A stretch of DNA of 64,000 bases from Onchocerca volvulus (taxonomy: Eukaryota > Nematoda > Chromadorea > Rhabditida > Onchocercidae), in the NCBI GenBank assembly GCA_000499405.2, contig HG738139.1, positions 8,394,616 through 8,458,615 on the forward strand. The letters run 5' to 3'. The notes under the pieces are model-generated. The model was given only the letters and a program-made list of their open reading frames with translations, was not told where the DNA came from and did not search any database. Numbering within the stretch: position 1 is the stretch's first letter; each line of letters opens with the position of its first letter. Of the stretch, positions 25,931-39,036 are shown piece by piece. A program made the position numbers and the translations under genes.

Positions 25931-28900
25931 CAATAAAATTTACCACCACTGCCTCTTTCAAGAAAAAAAAACGTTTGCAGCATTCAAACCATCCGCCATT
26001 GTGATCCAATCACATCGAAAATTAGCAAACCGTGCCAGGACTATAGGTTTAAGCATGGTTTGCAATAACTATTCATCGTATCGGTAAATTACTATTCATA
26101 CCTTTATTATGACCATCCATTTCTATTATGTTATATCGTGACTACTCGGTATGAAAACTCTGGCTCTTGTCAGTGTCGTTTGGCTTGTTTAATTGAGGAA
26201 GTTTGGTAATGGAGAATGCGTTCAGGGAAATTAGATGCATGGTATTTTATAATCCAAATTGGCCAAGGTAAATAAACTATATCCAAAAGGAATTTATGGT
26301 TCAATAATTGATCTAGAAAAGAACTGATCAGATTGTGACAATAATACTCTTCTCAAACATATTTAAATTGTTTGAATTCTGCGATTTTATTATTAGCAAC
26401 CAGAATTGCTTCTTGTTTCTCAAAATCGAAATCCAAGAACATAAAAGTTGAAATGTTGAATTAGCTATCGCAATCCTCCGAATGGCTTTCATTATAATGA
26501 AGTTTTGGAAGTTTTCGTAATAAATAATATTCGTAATTAAGATGTTAAATTCTTGGCTTTTTTATAGGAATACACTGGAATTCTTTACTGGATTTTGTAT
26601 TAATGAAATTTCTGAGTTTTCTAGTGGCATGAGATGGATAACAATTACCGATAATTGAAGCAGTGAAACGGAAATTCTGAAATCTCTAAGCTTAGATTGA
26701 AGCATTTTATTCACTTTATATCATCGTTTGTTAACTTCCATCCTACTGAGAAAAATGTCAAAAAATGGATTATCAAACAACCAAAAAATGATTGGACGCG
26801 CGAAATCAAATCTATCTTATAATAGTTATTGAAGCAAACTTATCTCTCTCCCACGTTACTTGTCATGAAATAATAAAATATGGTGTTAATTTCGTTGAAA
26901 ATGAAAAACTTTGAAATAAGAAAATGATAATTTTATGATGCTTCATCAAACTATTATTAGACTCCGAAATAACTGTTTACCCATTTGCATTTCTCTTTTT
27001 TTTTTCTCTCATAGTAAAATCTAGTAGTACTGATTATTTACTACCATTTTTATTTACTTAATTGCATTTAAATCCGAAAATTTCTTTAAATTTACTCGTT
27101 GTTACTAATATAAGTGAAATTGACAGTCAGCAAACTTCATTTATAATAATTGAAAGGTAATATATCAGAAGAAGCGATGATAAGAGAGATGTAAATATTA
27201 GTCTGTGCCATCGTTCTCGACACTGTCCCTTCGGGAAAATTAAGTTTTAATATTGAGCAGAGAATCAAATGTTACTATGATCTCTTGGAGCCATCTTGTC
27301 TCCACATTATCCCATCCAGTAATTTCATTCATGATAGCTTCTGCCGTTTTTTCAACAACTTTTTGTAGTTTATTTTGATAGCTTTCCTTTTTTTATGATT
27401 CTTATTTAATGTACTTATTGAATTTTTAAAAAAAGAAAATAGAAGTGAAAAGTCCATTTGATTTCTTTAAAAAACCACAATTTCATAGTTCGAGCAGCAC
27501 CATGCATTCCTTGACACGCTGAGAACTTACTTAATTTGATCGCGAATTTATCATTTAATTAGGTTGTTAATGAATTTAATCATGCTGTCAGTGATTGAAT
27601 TAATTTTGCTATGCTTAATACTTCAAGAATATGTACCATCATACTCAAGCATTACTTAGCACAGTGGCATATTGAAGTTATAAGTTTCGTTGTTGAAAAG
27701 TTCAGAATTAATATCAAAAAACTGTCAAATTAATATTATCGATTAATTACATCCGGTTGAATATTTAATGCACTCAACTTTACAAACATTTTCCTAAGCT
27801 CGAGAATTCGATGCTATATTTATTTTTTCGTATCACTCCGTCATCGACCTTGTTAATGACACTTGCCACAAGTATCATTGTATTCTTCCGTGGCAGAGAG
27901 ATCACCCAGTTCCTTCATGTGCATTTTTATACAAACAATTCCAAAGGACATTTCTTTCTCCTTGCTGTTGTTGTTGTTCAGCAACTGCACGGGAAATTTA
28001 AAAAGAACCATTTTGGCATAGTTCGTACTAAGTCGACAATTTTAATGATTCTTCTTCATCACTTCATCAATCACACACTGTCGCACTATCATCATACAAA
28101 CAGAAGTGCAACCTTACATTTAGAGGAGAGTGATCGACTTTCCCATAGTTTCACTTGACGAATAAATTGACTATCAACCACTGATAAAATTGATCAAAAA
28201 TGGTGAAACGATACGCCGATCGACTATTCTGAATTCTACTCTCTGAGAAAGATTATTTCCATTTCTAATTGACAATATCATTATCACTTTCATCAGTATT
28301 ATTACTATTATTATTAATACTCCATATTATATTGTTGTTAGCATTAATTATTGTTATCATTATGGATTAAACATCCGTTCGATCAGTGATATTTTGTATT
28401 AAATTTTAAATCTCACTGTTTGAATCTTGGACTAAGATTAAAAAATCATTGATTGAGATATTTGCTTAACATATGTGCAGTTTCCAAACAAAATTTTTTT
28501 TCATCACACGTTGTCTGCTCTCTAATTGTTTCACCAATTCTAGATTGCATTAAAAACTTCTGCCATCATTTCAGTAAATACTATTTCTTCTTATCACCAT
28601 TGAATGTGAATTTTATTCTAGCATCCTGACCTTTCCATCAGTCATTTCCTGTTATAACAATATCACCTTATTGGTGATAGTATTATGTTCAAGTTTCTTG
28701 TCAGTTTGTATTTCGAAATTCTAAAATATTTAAACTATTTCATTTTCATTTTGCATCCCTTTTGATTTACGCTGACACTATATTTACCGAACTAATATTA
28801 CCTGTTTCTTACAATTATTCCAATATATCACAGCAGTAACTTGATTGTATCTATTTAAAGCCGGTTTCTGCATTGCGTAATTTATTACAGCTACTGATAA

Positions 28901-31900
28901 TCCATATTTGTTATCACTAATGATCTCTCTTGATATAGTATCGTCACATTCTATGCCGCTGTTATTAATTTCTCTTTTTTCTGTCGAGTTTCCATATCTT
29001 AGCTATAAGAAGTTTTCCGTAATGATTTTCAAATACTGTAATTGCTATTCTAACTTGTTAATCACTAATTGGCATCGCTCTTTGCATCTGTCTTTTGATT
29101 CCCATTACTTGAAATGATATTCGTTGCTAATTTGAATCAACACTTTTTTTTTTTTTTTTTTAGTATCATTATTAAATAACCTTTTCTTCAACAGTTTGTT
29201 TTATTGCAGTAATTTATCATGATGAATGTAATTGATCGCTATCACTAATTGAAGCGATACAATATTGAACTGAATTGCTGAATCGACAAATATCTTCAAT
29301 AGCATCATTTATATTTCATTCTGATTTCAGCATTTTTCGAACTCTTTCCGACCTTCAGCAGAGATTTCTTTCCCGGAATTTCGCGAAATGCCCATATCAT
29401 TCTTTATAATATGATCTTTTCTCTTCCCTTAGTTTCATCCCATCAAATTCTGTAACATTTTAATTCATTTGATTAATAATATTGTAATTTCTTATTTCCA
29501 ATTATCATATCTATTATCTGACTGAAATTTTCATTTTCGTACAATTTCAAGTCATAGCGCGATTTTTACTTTCACCATGAAGATTTCATATCCGAATTTA
29601 TGTTCAATTTCTGCTGAAGGATTATCGGAAAATTTTCTTGCATGCTTAATTGATTCCTCCAAGTTTATTCAGCTAACCGTTAAAGTGATATCTCACGCCT
29701 TGTTGCTCTTCTCAAATTATCATAAAATTTTAATTCGTGCAATCTATTCATGCTATAAGAGATTTATCTTTTCAGATAAATCACAGTTCTTTATTATTAT
29801 TTGGCTATTTAGTTAATTATTTTGCTCTTTTTGAAAATTTTTTTTTTGTTTGTTGTAATCTATTCTCGAAAATCACCAATCACTAACGGAATTATGGTGT
29901 ATTGATGTGATGTAAACAAATCTACTGGCTGGAGACTTGCTTCTATCATTTGTGATTTTGTTTTCATTCCTTTCACTCATGTGTAGTAGCTGCTTTCTGA
30001 TATTGAATTGTTTTTTATCCCGAGTGACTTGATTTTTTCTGATCCGAGAGCAAGCTCATTAACCTTTAATTCTTTTGATCTAGTTCGACACATGATATTG
30101 CATTGCAGACAGAGTTGACACATCGATCACTTCATCATTTTAATCCATTTAGTCTTTTCGCTTATTTTAATTTCTTTTTTTAAAGATTTTGTCGAAATAT
30201 ACAGCTCTTTTTTATGTCAGCTATGAATCATCAAATACTATCTTCATCTAAGATTTGAAACTTTAAAAACATATCCTAGATGCAAAAAAAACAGTCTTTT
30301 TCAAAAAAAAAAATTCCCCTGATCCATTGAATTGAAAATTGGACAACTTTAAAACAAAAAATGGTGGGAAAAAATTTTCGTGCACTTTTTTTTTATTGCT
30401 ATTTTAATTTGAAAATTATCCCAGTTTTTGTTTTATGATAATACTTTACAAGTAGCTCAATTTAAGCCAAAAATAATGGAAAAGAGAAGGAAATTAAGAG
30501 AAATTGGGAGAAATTAGGCTAAGTTTTATTAAAAATAAATTGCTGAGAGAATATTGGATTTCAGTGAAAATGATCCGTCGTAACTCAAGAATGCCTTTTC
30601 TGCCAAGTCTTTTTAGCAGAAAATCTGAAAATTATTTAAAGCACTAATTGTAACAATAATTCTGTTGATACAGCATCATAAGTCAGTCCGTTGACGGTCT
30701 CAACTTGATATTGTTTGTGTCGACAGATCTGAGGAATCGCAGGGAGCAGTCATTCATTTCAAGACTTTTTGCTTCACTTGCTCATTTCAACCTTAGTAGT
30801 TAAAAATGAAGCAATCAACCAGTGTTATCATTCTGCAGACTCATTCATTTTCTATCTTTACAGCTGTCACTTGCAGAACGCTTTCCAATCGTAATTTGAT
30901 CATTTTTTATTTTTATTTTGAAAACTCTTTCCTCACAAAACAGCACTTCATGCTATTTTTTGATTCTTCTAATCAGACATATTGTTCTGCCTTAGAAGAC
31001 ATTTGACATAAAATTTTATAAGTTTGAAAAAATGTCAAATGATATGTTTAATTACTTTAAGAACACGTTTATATCTCTGAAAAAGATAAATTTTCAAATT
31101 CAGTTTTTGTCAATTCTTATAAAATCAAAGATTAGGAATATGTTCGTGAAAAACTTTTGCATTTCCCCTCATCTACGTCTTAATGTATTAGTATTGTCTT
31201 TTAGTCTCTAAAATTTCTTCAAATTTCTTGTAATACTATGAGAATTCAAAAACTAATTCTTTGTTGTATTCAAGTTTTTAGAATTTATTTGCAAATACTT
31301 ACACTTTTTCTTCACTTATCTTGCCAAGACAAATAAATTCAACATTGGTAAGAATAAGGCATTTTTAACATTGTCTACTCATCTCAACTCTTTTAAATGC
31401 TTTGATAATGAGAAGAGCATATCAAAGCTCTTACATTTGATAATAACATTAACTTTTGCGAAATGAATAAGACTATATGTTCAAAGTACCAAATTAAATT
31501 CCACACTGCTTCAGGCCTCTCGAATGGAAATATTTAATATTTAATTATAGTAGTCTTTTTAATAAATTCTGATATTAATTCTTTCTCCATGTCCTCCTCG
31601 TCCTCAAACTGGCACAAATACAAGAAAGTTATTATCTATAAAAAATGTGTAGAATAACTTGGTCAATAAATCTTAAGTTATTTAGCGAATAAGTTTAAGG
31701 TAATTTTATAGTCTATCATTTAATTAATTAGAGACATCGAAATAGTTTTGTGGGCATTACAATGAAAAACTGCAAAATCATCGATGAAAAAAGCCTGAGC
31801 AATAAACTATATTTAAGCAGTGAATAGTATAACGCTGCTTGACGTATTTTATTTAATTGGCGAAATGTTTTCATCAGCTTTTATGCTACCAATTTTCATT

Positions 31901-32669
31901 AAAAATACAAATTGCGGCATTTCAGGTTCACCATCATTTTTTATCAGAATAGTGTGAGAAAACGCGTATGATCAGAGCAAGATCAAATTTTAGATATTTT
32001 CCACTGTATGATATGAATTTATTCAGTTGATTCATTAGTTATATCATTTTTGTCTCATTCTTCACTTCAATTTTTTGCTATTGTCAAATGTATAAAAAAA
32101 TCGAAATTTTCAATTAATTGAAATATTCAAGTTAGCAAATAGCAGAAGTTTAATGAAATATTACGGCCAGTTTTTTTATATAACTCTCCTCCTACCGCCT
32201 TTTATACTTTCCCAATATATTCCATCCTCAGTTTACCGATATTGGAGTCAAATAATTTCTATCAGTTTATCATCAATTTATGATTATGATTTTATGGTAC
32301 ATTTCTCTTTTTATGAATCATCGTGTAATTCTTTCGTTTCATGACCGTTTATTGACTATGTTTAAAATGTACATTTTTGACTGGGATATTGAAGAGATTC
32401 CTCACCATCAGTTTAAATATAATGAATAAGGGGATGGAGTCTGCATACAGAGATATTTCTGTGTAATGCATTCAGGATGATCCATGCTTGAATCGTTGCT
32501 TCAAACTTTTTGCTGCCTGCCTAATTCACATAAAAAAGAATGTTGCAGCATCACATTTGGGAAGAAAAATCGAGTTGAATCGTAGTTGCTGCAGTAATCG
32601 AATAGATTAGGTATATATATATATATATATATACTACAAGCAAAGAATATTTGCTGCAGAAATAGCTCG
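25931..32669. other. Gene-poor 6.7-kb AT-rich interval
   Basis: Sequence between the divergently transcribed CLEC16A-like and DnaJ genes, so it holds both promoters. The plus strand is visibly T-rich across about 27-32 kb, with a poly-T run at about 29144-29161 and an (AT)n run at 32612-32633 close to the DnaJ start. Open frames (27811-28158, 29577-29816 and others) lack splice context, motifs and typical codon use. I see no supported gene. Confidence 0.45.
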
Positions 32670-35600
32670 ATGGGTTTAGGCACAGGAACAACTCCGAATT
32701 CAGGCTCCCGTGATGATCTGTCTAATGGTACCAATTGTTTGTACAGCATTCTTGAAATACCACGAAATGCTGATGATGTTGCTATTCGAAAAGCGTATGT
32801 TTTATATTATTATATTATCAGCGATTATTTACGTTAATCGCTATTTATTCAGATTAGACTAAATTTTTCATTATTCAATCAGTTATTTATCTAACGAAAC
32901 GATTTTACAAAATATGGATGAAAAATTTGCATGTAATTATCATTGCTTCTGCAAGTCTTCGGCTAAGTTTTCCTAAAATATTATTGATCTCTGTAGTAAA
33001 ACACCGATTTTTTTTTTTTGATTTTTTAAACCAAATATTAAATGTTCAAAAATTTTAGACATTTCTTACAAAATTTTAGGAGATCTAGAAATATCCTTCA
33101 GTTGCTTATAATTCAGTGTTTCTACTGTTGAAATTGAATCCCACAGTTGTTTTGATCTAATTGCATCTAATAAAAATTTTGGCATTGATCTTTACAAAAA
33201 TGAAACAGCCTTCTCTCATCTTATTCAAATTCAAAGTTATTCTAATCTCTTCCTTATGATTTTCATCATATTACTGGCAAAAAAATGCTTTTTTCTGCTC
33301 TGATTCATTTCTCCGACAAGAATTAGTTCTGTACTTTCTCGCTGTGTAACATTTGAAAAATTGTTTTATTTAAATAAACTTTGTTCCGTGAAATTCCTTG
33401 ATTGGATATTAAATATTACGATCAGAGTGATTCATATAACATACCAATGATTGTCAACAGAATGGATGTAAGATAATGACGAATGAATAAAATAACGAAA
33501 GGTAAAAAAAAAGATCGAAAATTTTCATTTCCGAAGTATCTAAAATTGGAAGAAATCCTGTTTTGGAGCATTTTTCGTTAGCTATTTTCTTGTCCATGTT
33601 TCTGAAAATCCATCAGTAAGATTAGGAAAATCGGAATTCGTCATTTTAAGCTTCGAGGATCAGAAAAGTAGTTGATTCAATATACAAAGATTTAATTTTT
33701 CGGTTTGCTTCAGCTATAGACTCCTTGAAATAACAAATTTTCAATTTTACGATAACGTACTTCGGTTATACTTCAGAATTAGGTCACTGTTGTAATATAA
33801 TATCAGAATGATCAAAGCATTCTTTGTCATTCTCGTTTTGCAACGGTAGTCTAACAAGCTAGAAATATTTGATCTGGATTTTTTGGTATCCTTTTTTCTA
33901 TCTCTAATTGGCTTATACATATCAGAAACTATTTATCACTTAATGAATCACATCCATCATCACATCACAGTCACACGGAGATAGGCAACATGCCTAACAT
34001 ATATAAAAAAGTAGATAATATTATGTATAAAATATGGAAATTTATAAAAAAGAATCAATACTTATATAGGAAGCATCGTTCGCTGGACACAACATTAAAA
34101 TAAATTTCATTTAATTCAAATCTCAGCAAATTCTGAACTAAAATTCCATTTCAAATTTCAGTTCCAAAACAGCTGGATTGCTGTATTAGCAAACCAGTAT
34201 AAATGTCATGGAATTATTTGTTCAATATGCAATATTCAAAGATAAATAGAAAAATATGATGTAAAAATGGAGTTGTTTAAACTTTTTAAAAGGAAGACGT
34301 AGACAATATCTTTCGAATTAAAAAAATCTCGCGATAAAATCTAGCATCTGTTGCAGATATCGTAAATTAGCATTACAATGGCATCCAGATAAAAATCCGA
34401 ATAACAATCAAATTGCCGAACAAAAATTCAAGCGTATAACTCAAGCATATGAAGTATTATCAGATCGTAAGTTTTTCTGCATATTAAATATTCTAAACAA
34501 AATCTCATATCAAATATTCTAAAACCAAAGATATATTTTATGCTACATACTGTGAAAGATTTCACTTTTGATGATCGTAAAGAAGAAATAAGGATGCATT
34601 TCGCTAAATATAAATAGACATCTATTAGATTTTAGAGCAAAATCAGAATAAATAATTTTACGATAAATTTTGTTAAACAGCTGTTTACTATATTACTACT
34701 TTTTTTTCCTTCTTCCTTGACTTGGATATTTTGTAACAATCATCAGTGATTTAATCAACAGATTGATTAAAATGATAAAGACCATGAATCTTTTTTGGAA
34801 GATTCGGTATTGGACTGGATTTTTCGTCACTACAGTAGATGATGGCACTACACCCAGTATTCGAGTATTCATAGTATGCTCTTCCTGGAATATCCTTACA
34901 AATCCTTATAGTACCACTCATCCACTTCACTGTAATCTTTTTTGCAGCAAAAAAACGCAATTTATATGATCGTTCACGTCTGACTGTTTCACAACGTTAC
35001 AATAAGCAGTCACGTAATGTTTTTCATCATCGATTCCGCTCACCTTTCGATATCTTTCAAGAATTTTTCTTCAAGGATCTGTTTGACGTAGGCATCATTA
35101 ATTTAATATCTTGTGACATTGATTGATTGCAATTTTCATCTAGAATCCTTACTTGAATGCTTTTCCAGAATGTAGCGATATTATGATATTTCAGGATTTC
35201 ATGACGGATGAAAAACCTTTTTCACCGTTTATTTCTCGACCAAGATCCGATAGTGTTGATTCACTTTACAGGAGATGCAGTTCGTTCGATTCTTAAATTC
35301 TATAAGTTTAAATTTTGATAAATTGCAACGAATTTCAATTTTGTTGAGGATCGTTACCCGCATGCTTTTCAGGAAATCATAGAACGAGATTTACCAACAA
35401 TATCTTTTTTGATGATAAAAGAGATGATGAACTTATCAAAGAAAATGACTGGTTAGTGATTTTAATTATAAAATTTCGAATTCAACTATAAAGTTTTCAC
35501 TAATATATAGGCGGCACATTTTTTATGGCTAACTACTAAAAATTTCTTTTTTCCAAAACAGAGATTATTGTTAAAGCTGAGTATTGTCTTTAAATTGTTT

Positions 35601-37001
35601 ATTATTAAGGTTAATTTAAATATTTAGACTCTTAAATGTTTAAAATACTTAAGCATAAGAACAAATGGTAAACTTATCTAAACAGCTGTTTAAAAAAAAA
35701 AAAATCTCAACTGATCTATTCGAAGATTAAATAATATATTTTCAGCAGTTTTTCATCAGTGATACGTTTTTCATCAACAGAGCCAGGAAAGAATGCCTCC
35801 AGTCGTAAAACAACAACGACCACGAAAATAATCGATGGGATCAAAGTTATTACGAAAAGGTTGCTTTTAGTGAAAATCTAAAATTCAATCTTACGATATT
35901 TTTTTTGACCGCTCCATTATAATGCATCTTCTAATTATCAATTCATTACTTTTGATTTGATCACTGTTTAGAGAATACTTTTGATTTGGACCAATTGAAG
36001 CTGATCAGTTAACATGCTGCAATGCTTTAACTGATATATCTTATCTTTTCCGAGCCCTTACCAGTACTGTATCAAGTCGATTTGAATTATATATCGTATA
36101 ATTATGGTTGACTACAGTATATTACTATATCTTTTTACATAACAATCCCATTGATCCATTCCTATATTCAATACATTTGTTGGAAAAGTTGGTTTTTGTG
36201 GCACAAACGAATCTTTGATGAGAAAGGGTTTTATTGTTAGATGGAAGAGTTTATCCTCCTATATAATACAAACAATTGTTAAAGAATATCCAATTGATCA
36301 CAGGGTTATTTTTGCTGATAGTAGGGGAGATTGCCGATTTGTTAATTGTTGTAGAAACCGTCGCTGTAGCCTCCTGGGTTTTTGTCGAAGTTGATAAAGA
36401 ACTTTCACCCAATAATGTATTAGCCAAGAATGATTCTTTCCAAAATCCGATCCTTACATATCCTTCTGTGGCTCCTCCTTTTTTCCTGATTTTCAATTTG
36501 TCGCCTCATGATTGGTCGGCTTCGCCTTATTTCTCTGTTGATCAGAGCATTTTAGCGGTAAACATATCTGTCATTTCGATAGGAAATATATTTATCTTTT
36601 GTTATTCATGTTTCCCCTTTTCTGATAAACATGATTACCGTTTTGGCGGGAAACATGTTTGCTGCGTTTTCGAATTCTATTACTCCTTAATTATTATATT
36701 TGTCGGGTTTTCCGACAACATTCGCATTTTATAAATGCGAAACCGAATGTGCTTTTAAAACTATTTGATTGGATTGCCACTTCAAGTGCTTTACAAGTTA
36801 TTCTATTCAAAATAGTCTTGGTAACACACGGTAAAAAATAGCTATTATCAACTAAAGCTGAATTTTTGGATTTTAATCAGTGTGATAAAATGAAATTACA
36901 GAACAGAAGCAGAAGGTAAAGAAACTGTTGAAGTGATTGAAAACGGTGTGCTGAAATCTCGGGTCATCAACAAGAGTGCTGTCGGAGAAACCACTGCATA
37001 G
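32670..37001 (+). CDS. DnaJ (Hsp40) co-chaperone, DNAJB6-like
   Basis: Seven exons, 32670-32794, 34357-34466, 34948-35087, 35195-35279, 35373-35451, 35746-35859 and 36902-37001, total 753 nt for 250 aa with consistent phases. The J domain occupies about residues 23-90: [20 protein letters not shown], then helix [14 protein letters not shown] with the HPD motif at 51-53, which stimulates Hsp70 ATPase, and [17 protein letters not shown] phenylalanine-rich block ([18 protein letters not shown]) follows, as in the G/F region of DNAJB6/DNAJB2. The C terminus has a Ser/Thr run ([32 protein letters not shown]) and an [17 protein letters not shown] end that matches DNAJB6, whose S/T region binds aggregation-prone clients. 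There is no zinc finger and no signal peptide, so it is likely cytosolic or nuclear. The exon 4 donor (GCA|GTTCGT) is weak. Confidence 0.9.
36700..36741. repeat. Two adjacent perfect hairpins in a DnaJ intron
   Basis: TTGTCGG (36700-36706) pairs with CCGACAA (36712-36718) around a 5-nt loop. Directly after it, TTCGCATTT (36721-36729) pairs with AAATGCGAA (36733-36741) around TAT. Both are exact. They lie in the last DnaJ intron. Confidence 0.75.
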
Positions 37002-39036
37002 TGCCATTCTTTAAAGAGGAACTTTTCAAAATAATATTCTTAGTTTGAAGTAGGAAATATGGTATTTAAAGTATTTTCGCGAAATAGTAGATCAATTTCT
37101 CTCCAATTTGTTGCTCTTCATTCATTTCAGTGATAAGGAATCTTTGCAGTTTTCATGTGAAGAAAATAAATCTGAAAAACATTATTAAAATTTTTTTAAA
37201 TTCTTTTACTTCATCATTTTTATTAAATCGTCTTGTGATTTATTGGTCGGAGTCTTCTTGAACTTCCATATTTATAGCTTTTACCTTATTCTGATGTTGC
37301 CATTTTTGCATATTTTTAAATTCCGTTCTTTTTTTTTCACAGGTACACTTGAGTTATAAAATTCCATTTTTTTTCTTTTTTTTTTTGATAGAATAAAGTG
37401 TAGTGGATTTAAAAGAAATAACATATAATGAATTCACAAGAAATAACTAAGCATCAAAAATTAGTCTTTTTATTTAAAGAAAATATATCCCAAGAACGTA
37501 TTAAAATTTACAATTTCCTTCCGATGACATTACCGATCGCTAAATTTTAACACAACGTTGCATTCGAATACATGCATGTTCATGTTTTTATAAACTTTTT
37601 ATATGCACGCGTTGCTTTGGCTCAGTCTGGTTAAGTGCTAAAAAAAAAAAAGTAATAGTGCGCGTTTCTAATGTGTCTAATTTCACAGATATACAATATT
37701 CTTTGTTGTTCCATTTTCTGTGTAAATTTAGAGATTGTCTGCTTTGCCGATTCTAGAACACGCAGCATGTAATTGTTCATGTGAGAAGCACGCTATGTCT
37801 AGATTTAGGCCGCACAATTCTAAAGATTGGCCCCGAGCTTTGTTTAATGTTCAAATCATTGATTTCTAAATGCTCTCATTTCTTGGCATAAATGAAATTT
37901 AATATTCCGCTCTTAAATTCTGAATCACGGCCTTGGATTTCTAGTGAATATGCGTATCATTATACTCATTGTATAAATAAGAACAACTTATTATTGTGAA
38001 TTATAATTCTAGATTCTGCAAATTCTTGCTCGTCACAGCTGTTTGTTTCCTTGTAGTTTAGATTATCGACTAAATAAGTTGCCAGTGTATTAAGTTAAAA
38101 AAAAAAAACATAATCTAATAATATATTTGTTATGTTCATTTCTTGTTATAACAATTATTAATTTTTGGTATTTTAAAACAATGTAAACCTGCCAATTTAT
38201 AGTCATTGCCATTTTTACGATGCTTTTCAAGTTTGTACGTATTAACTGTATAAATATATACTCGAATGGATAATCTATTTAATGGATTTCAAGTTTTGAA
38301 GGTAAAAAGTTGTACATCAGCTCACTTGACAAATAATGTTATATGGTGCTGGTTTGAAGGAGTAAAACTTGACAAAGTTTTCCAAATGAACAAAAGTAAT
38401 GAATTTATTTCATACTTGTACCATCATGTTCTAATTTCGCATTTGCACGAAAAAATTTCGGTTTTTTTAAATTTTATGATTTAAGATATTGCAACTGTCA
38501 TTTTTCAAAATGTTAATTATAATTTTTCCTAACATTATCATAAATCATCTATTGATTTCATGTTTGTTTAACAATTTTTTTTATTTATTGTCAAAACAAG
38601 TGATTATCAAACTACTCTTTTTTTAAGCTGTTTAGAATTTAAGGAAAAAATTTTTACTTGTTTGCTTACTGATTGTATCTGTTTGATTAATCAGGAGAAG
38701 TAAATTTGTAATAGTTTCGAGTTCCAGAATAAAGTTAATATTTCAGGAATTGATTTCTTGTTGGTATGGCAAATAGCCATCATGCTTAATGAATCGTTGT
38801 GCAACCTATTCATCTGGAATGTATTTCTGAGTGTATCTCATCAATTTCAAAATACAGTGACATTTTATTGCAGATAGCATTAATTGTGCTAATGAGAAAT
38901 TGATTCCAATGGAAATAATGCAAACATCATTGACTTTTTTTAAATTTTTATAATACATATATAATTGCAAAACAAGTACATATTATGATCACGAGATTAA
39001 CTAAAAATTGGCAGGATTGTATAATTGTAATTGCAG
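37002..39036. other. Interval between convergent DnaJ and PI4KII genes
   Basis: About 2 kb that contains the 3' UTRs of both convergent genes. A and T homopolymers are common (for example at about 37640 and 38098-38109). No coding exon is recognised. Confidence 0.45.

Noticed and set aside
27811..28158. 115-codon plus-strand frame
   Set aside because: It contains low-complexity V/Q runs from a TTG repeat, and no neighbouring exons or homology are visible.
36276..36734. 152-codon plus-strand frame in the last DnaJ intron
   Set aside because: No start context, splice partner or known motif, and a minus-strand frame overlaps it. The flanking exons splice in phase without it.
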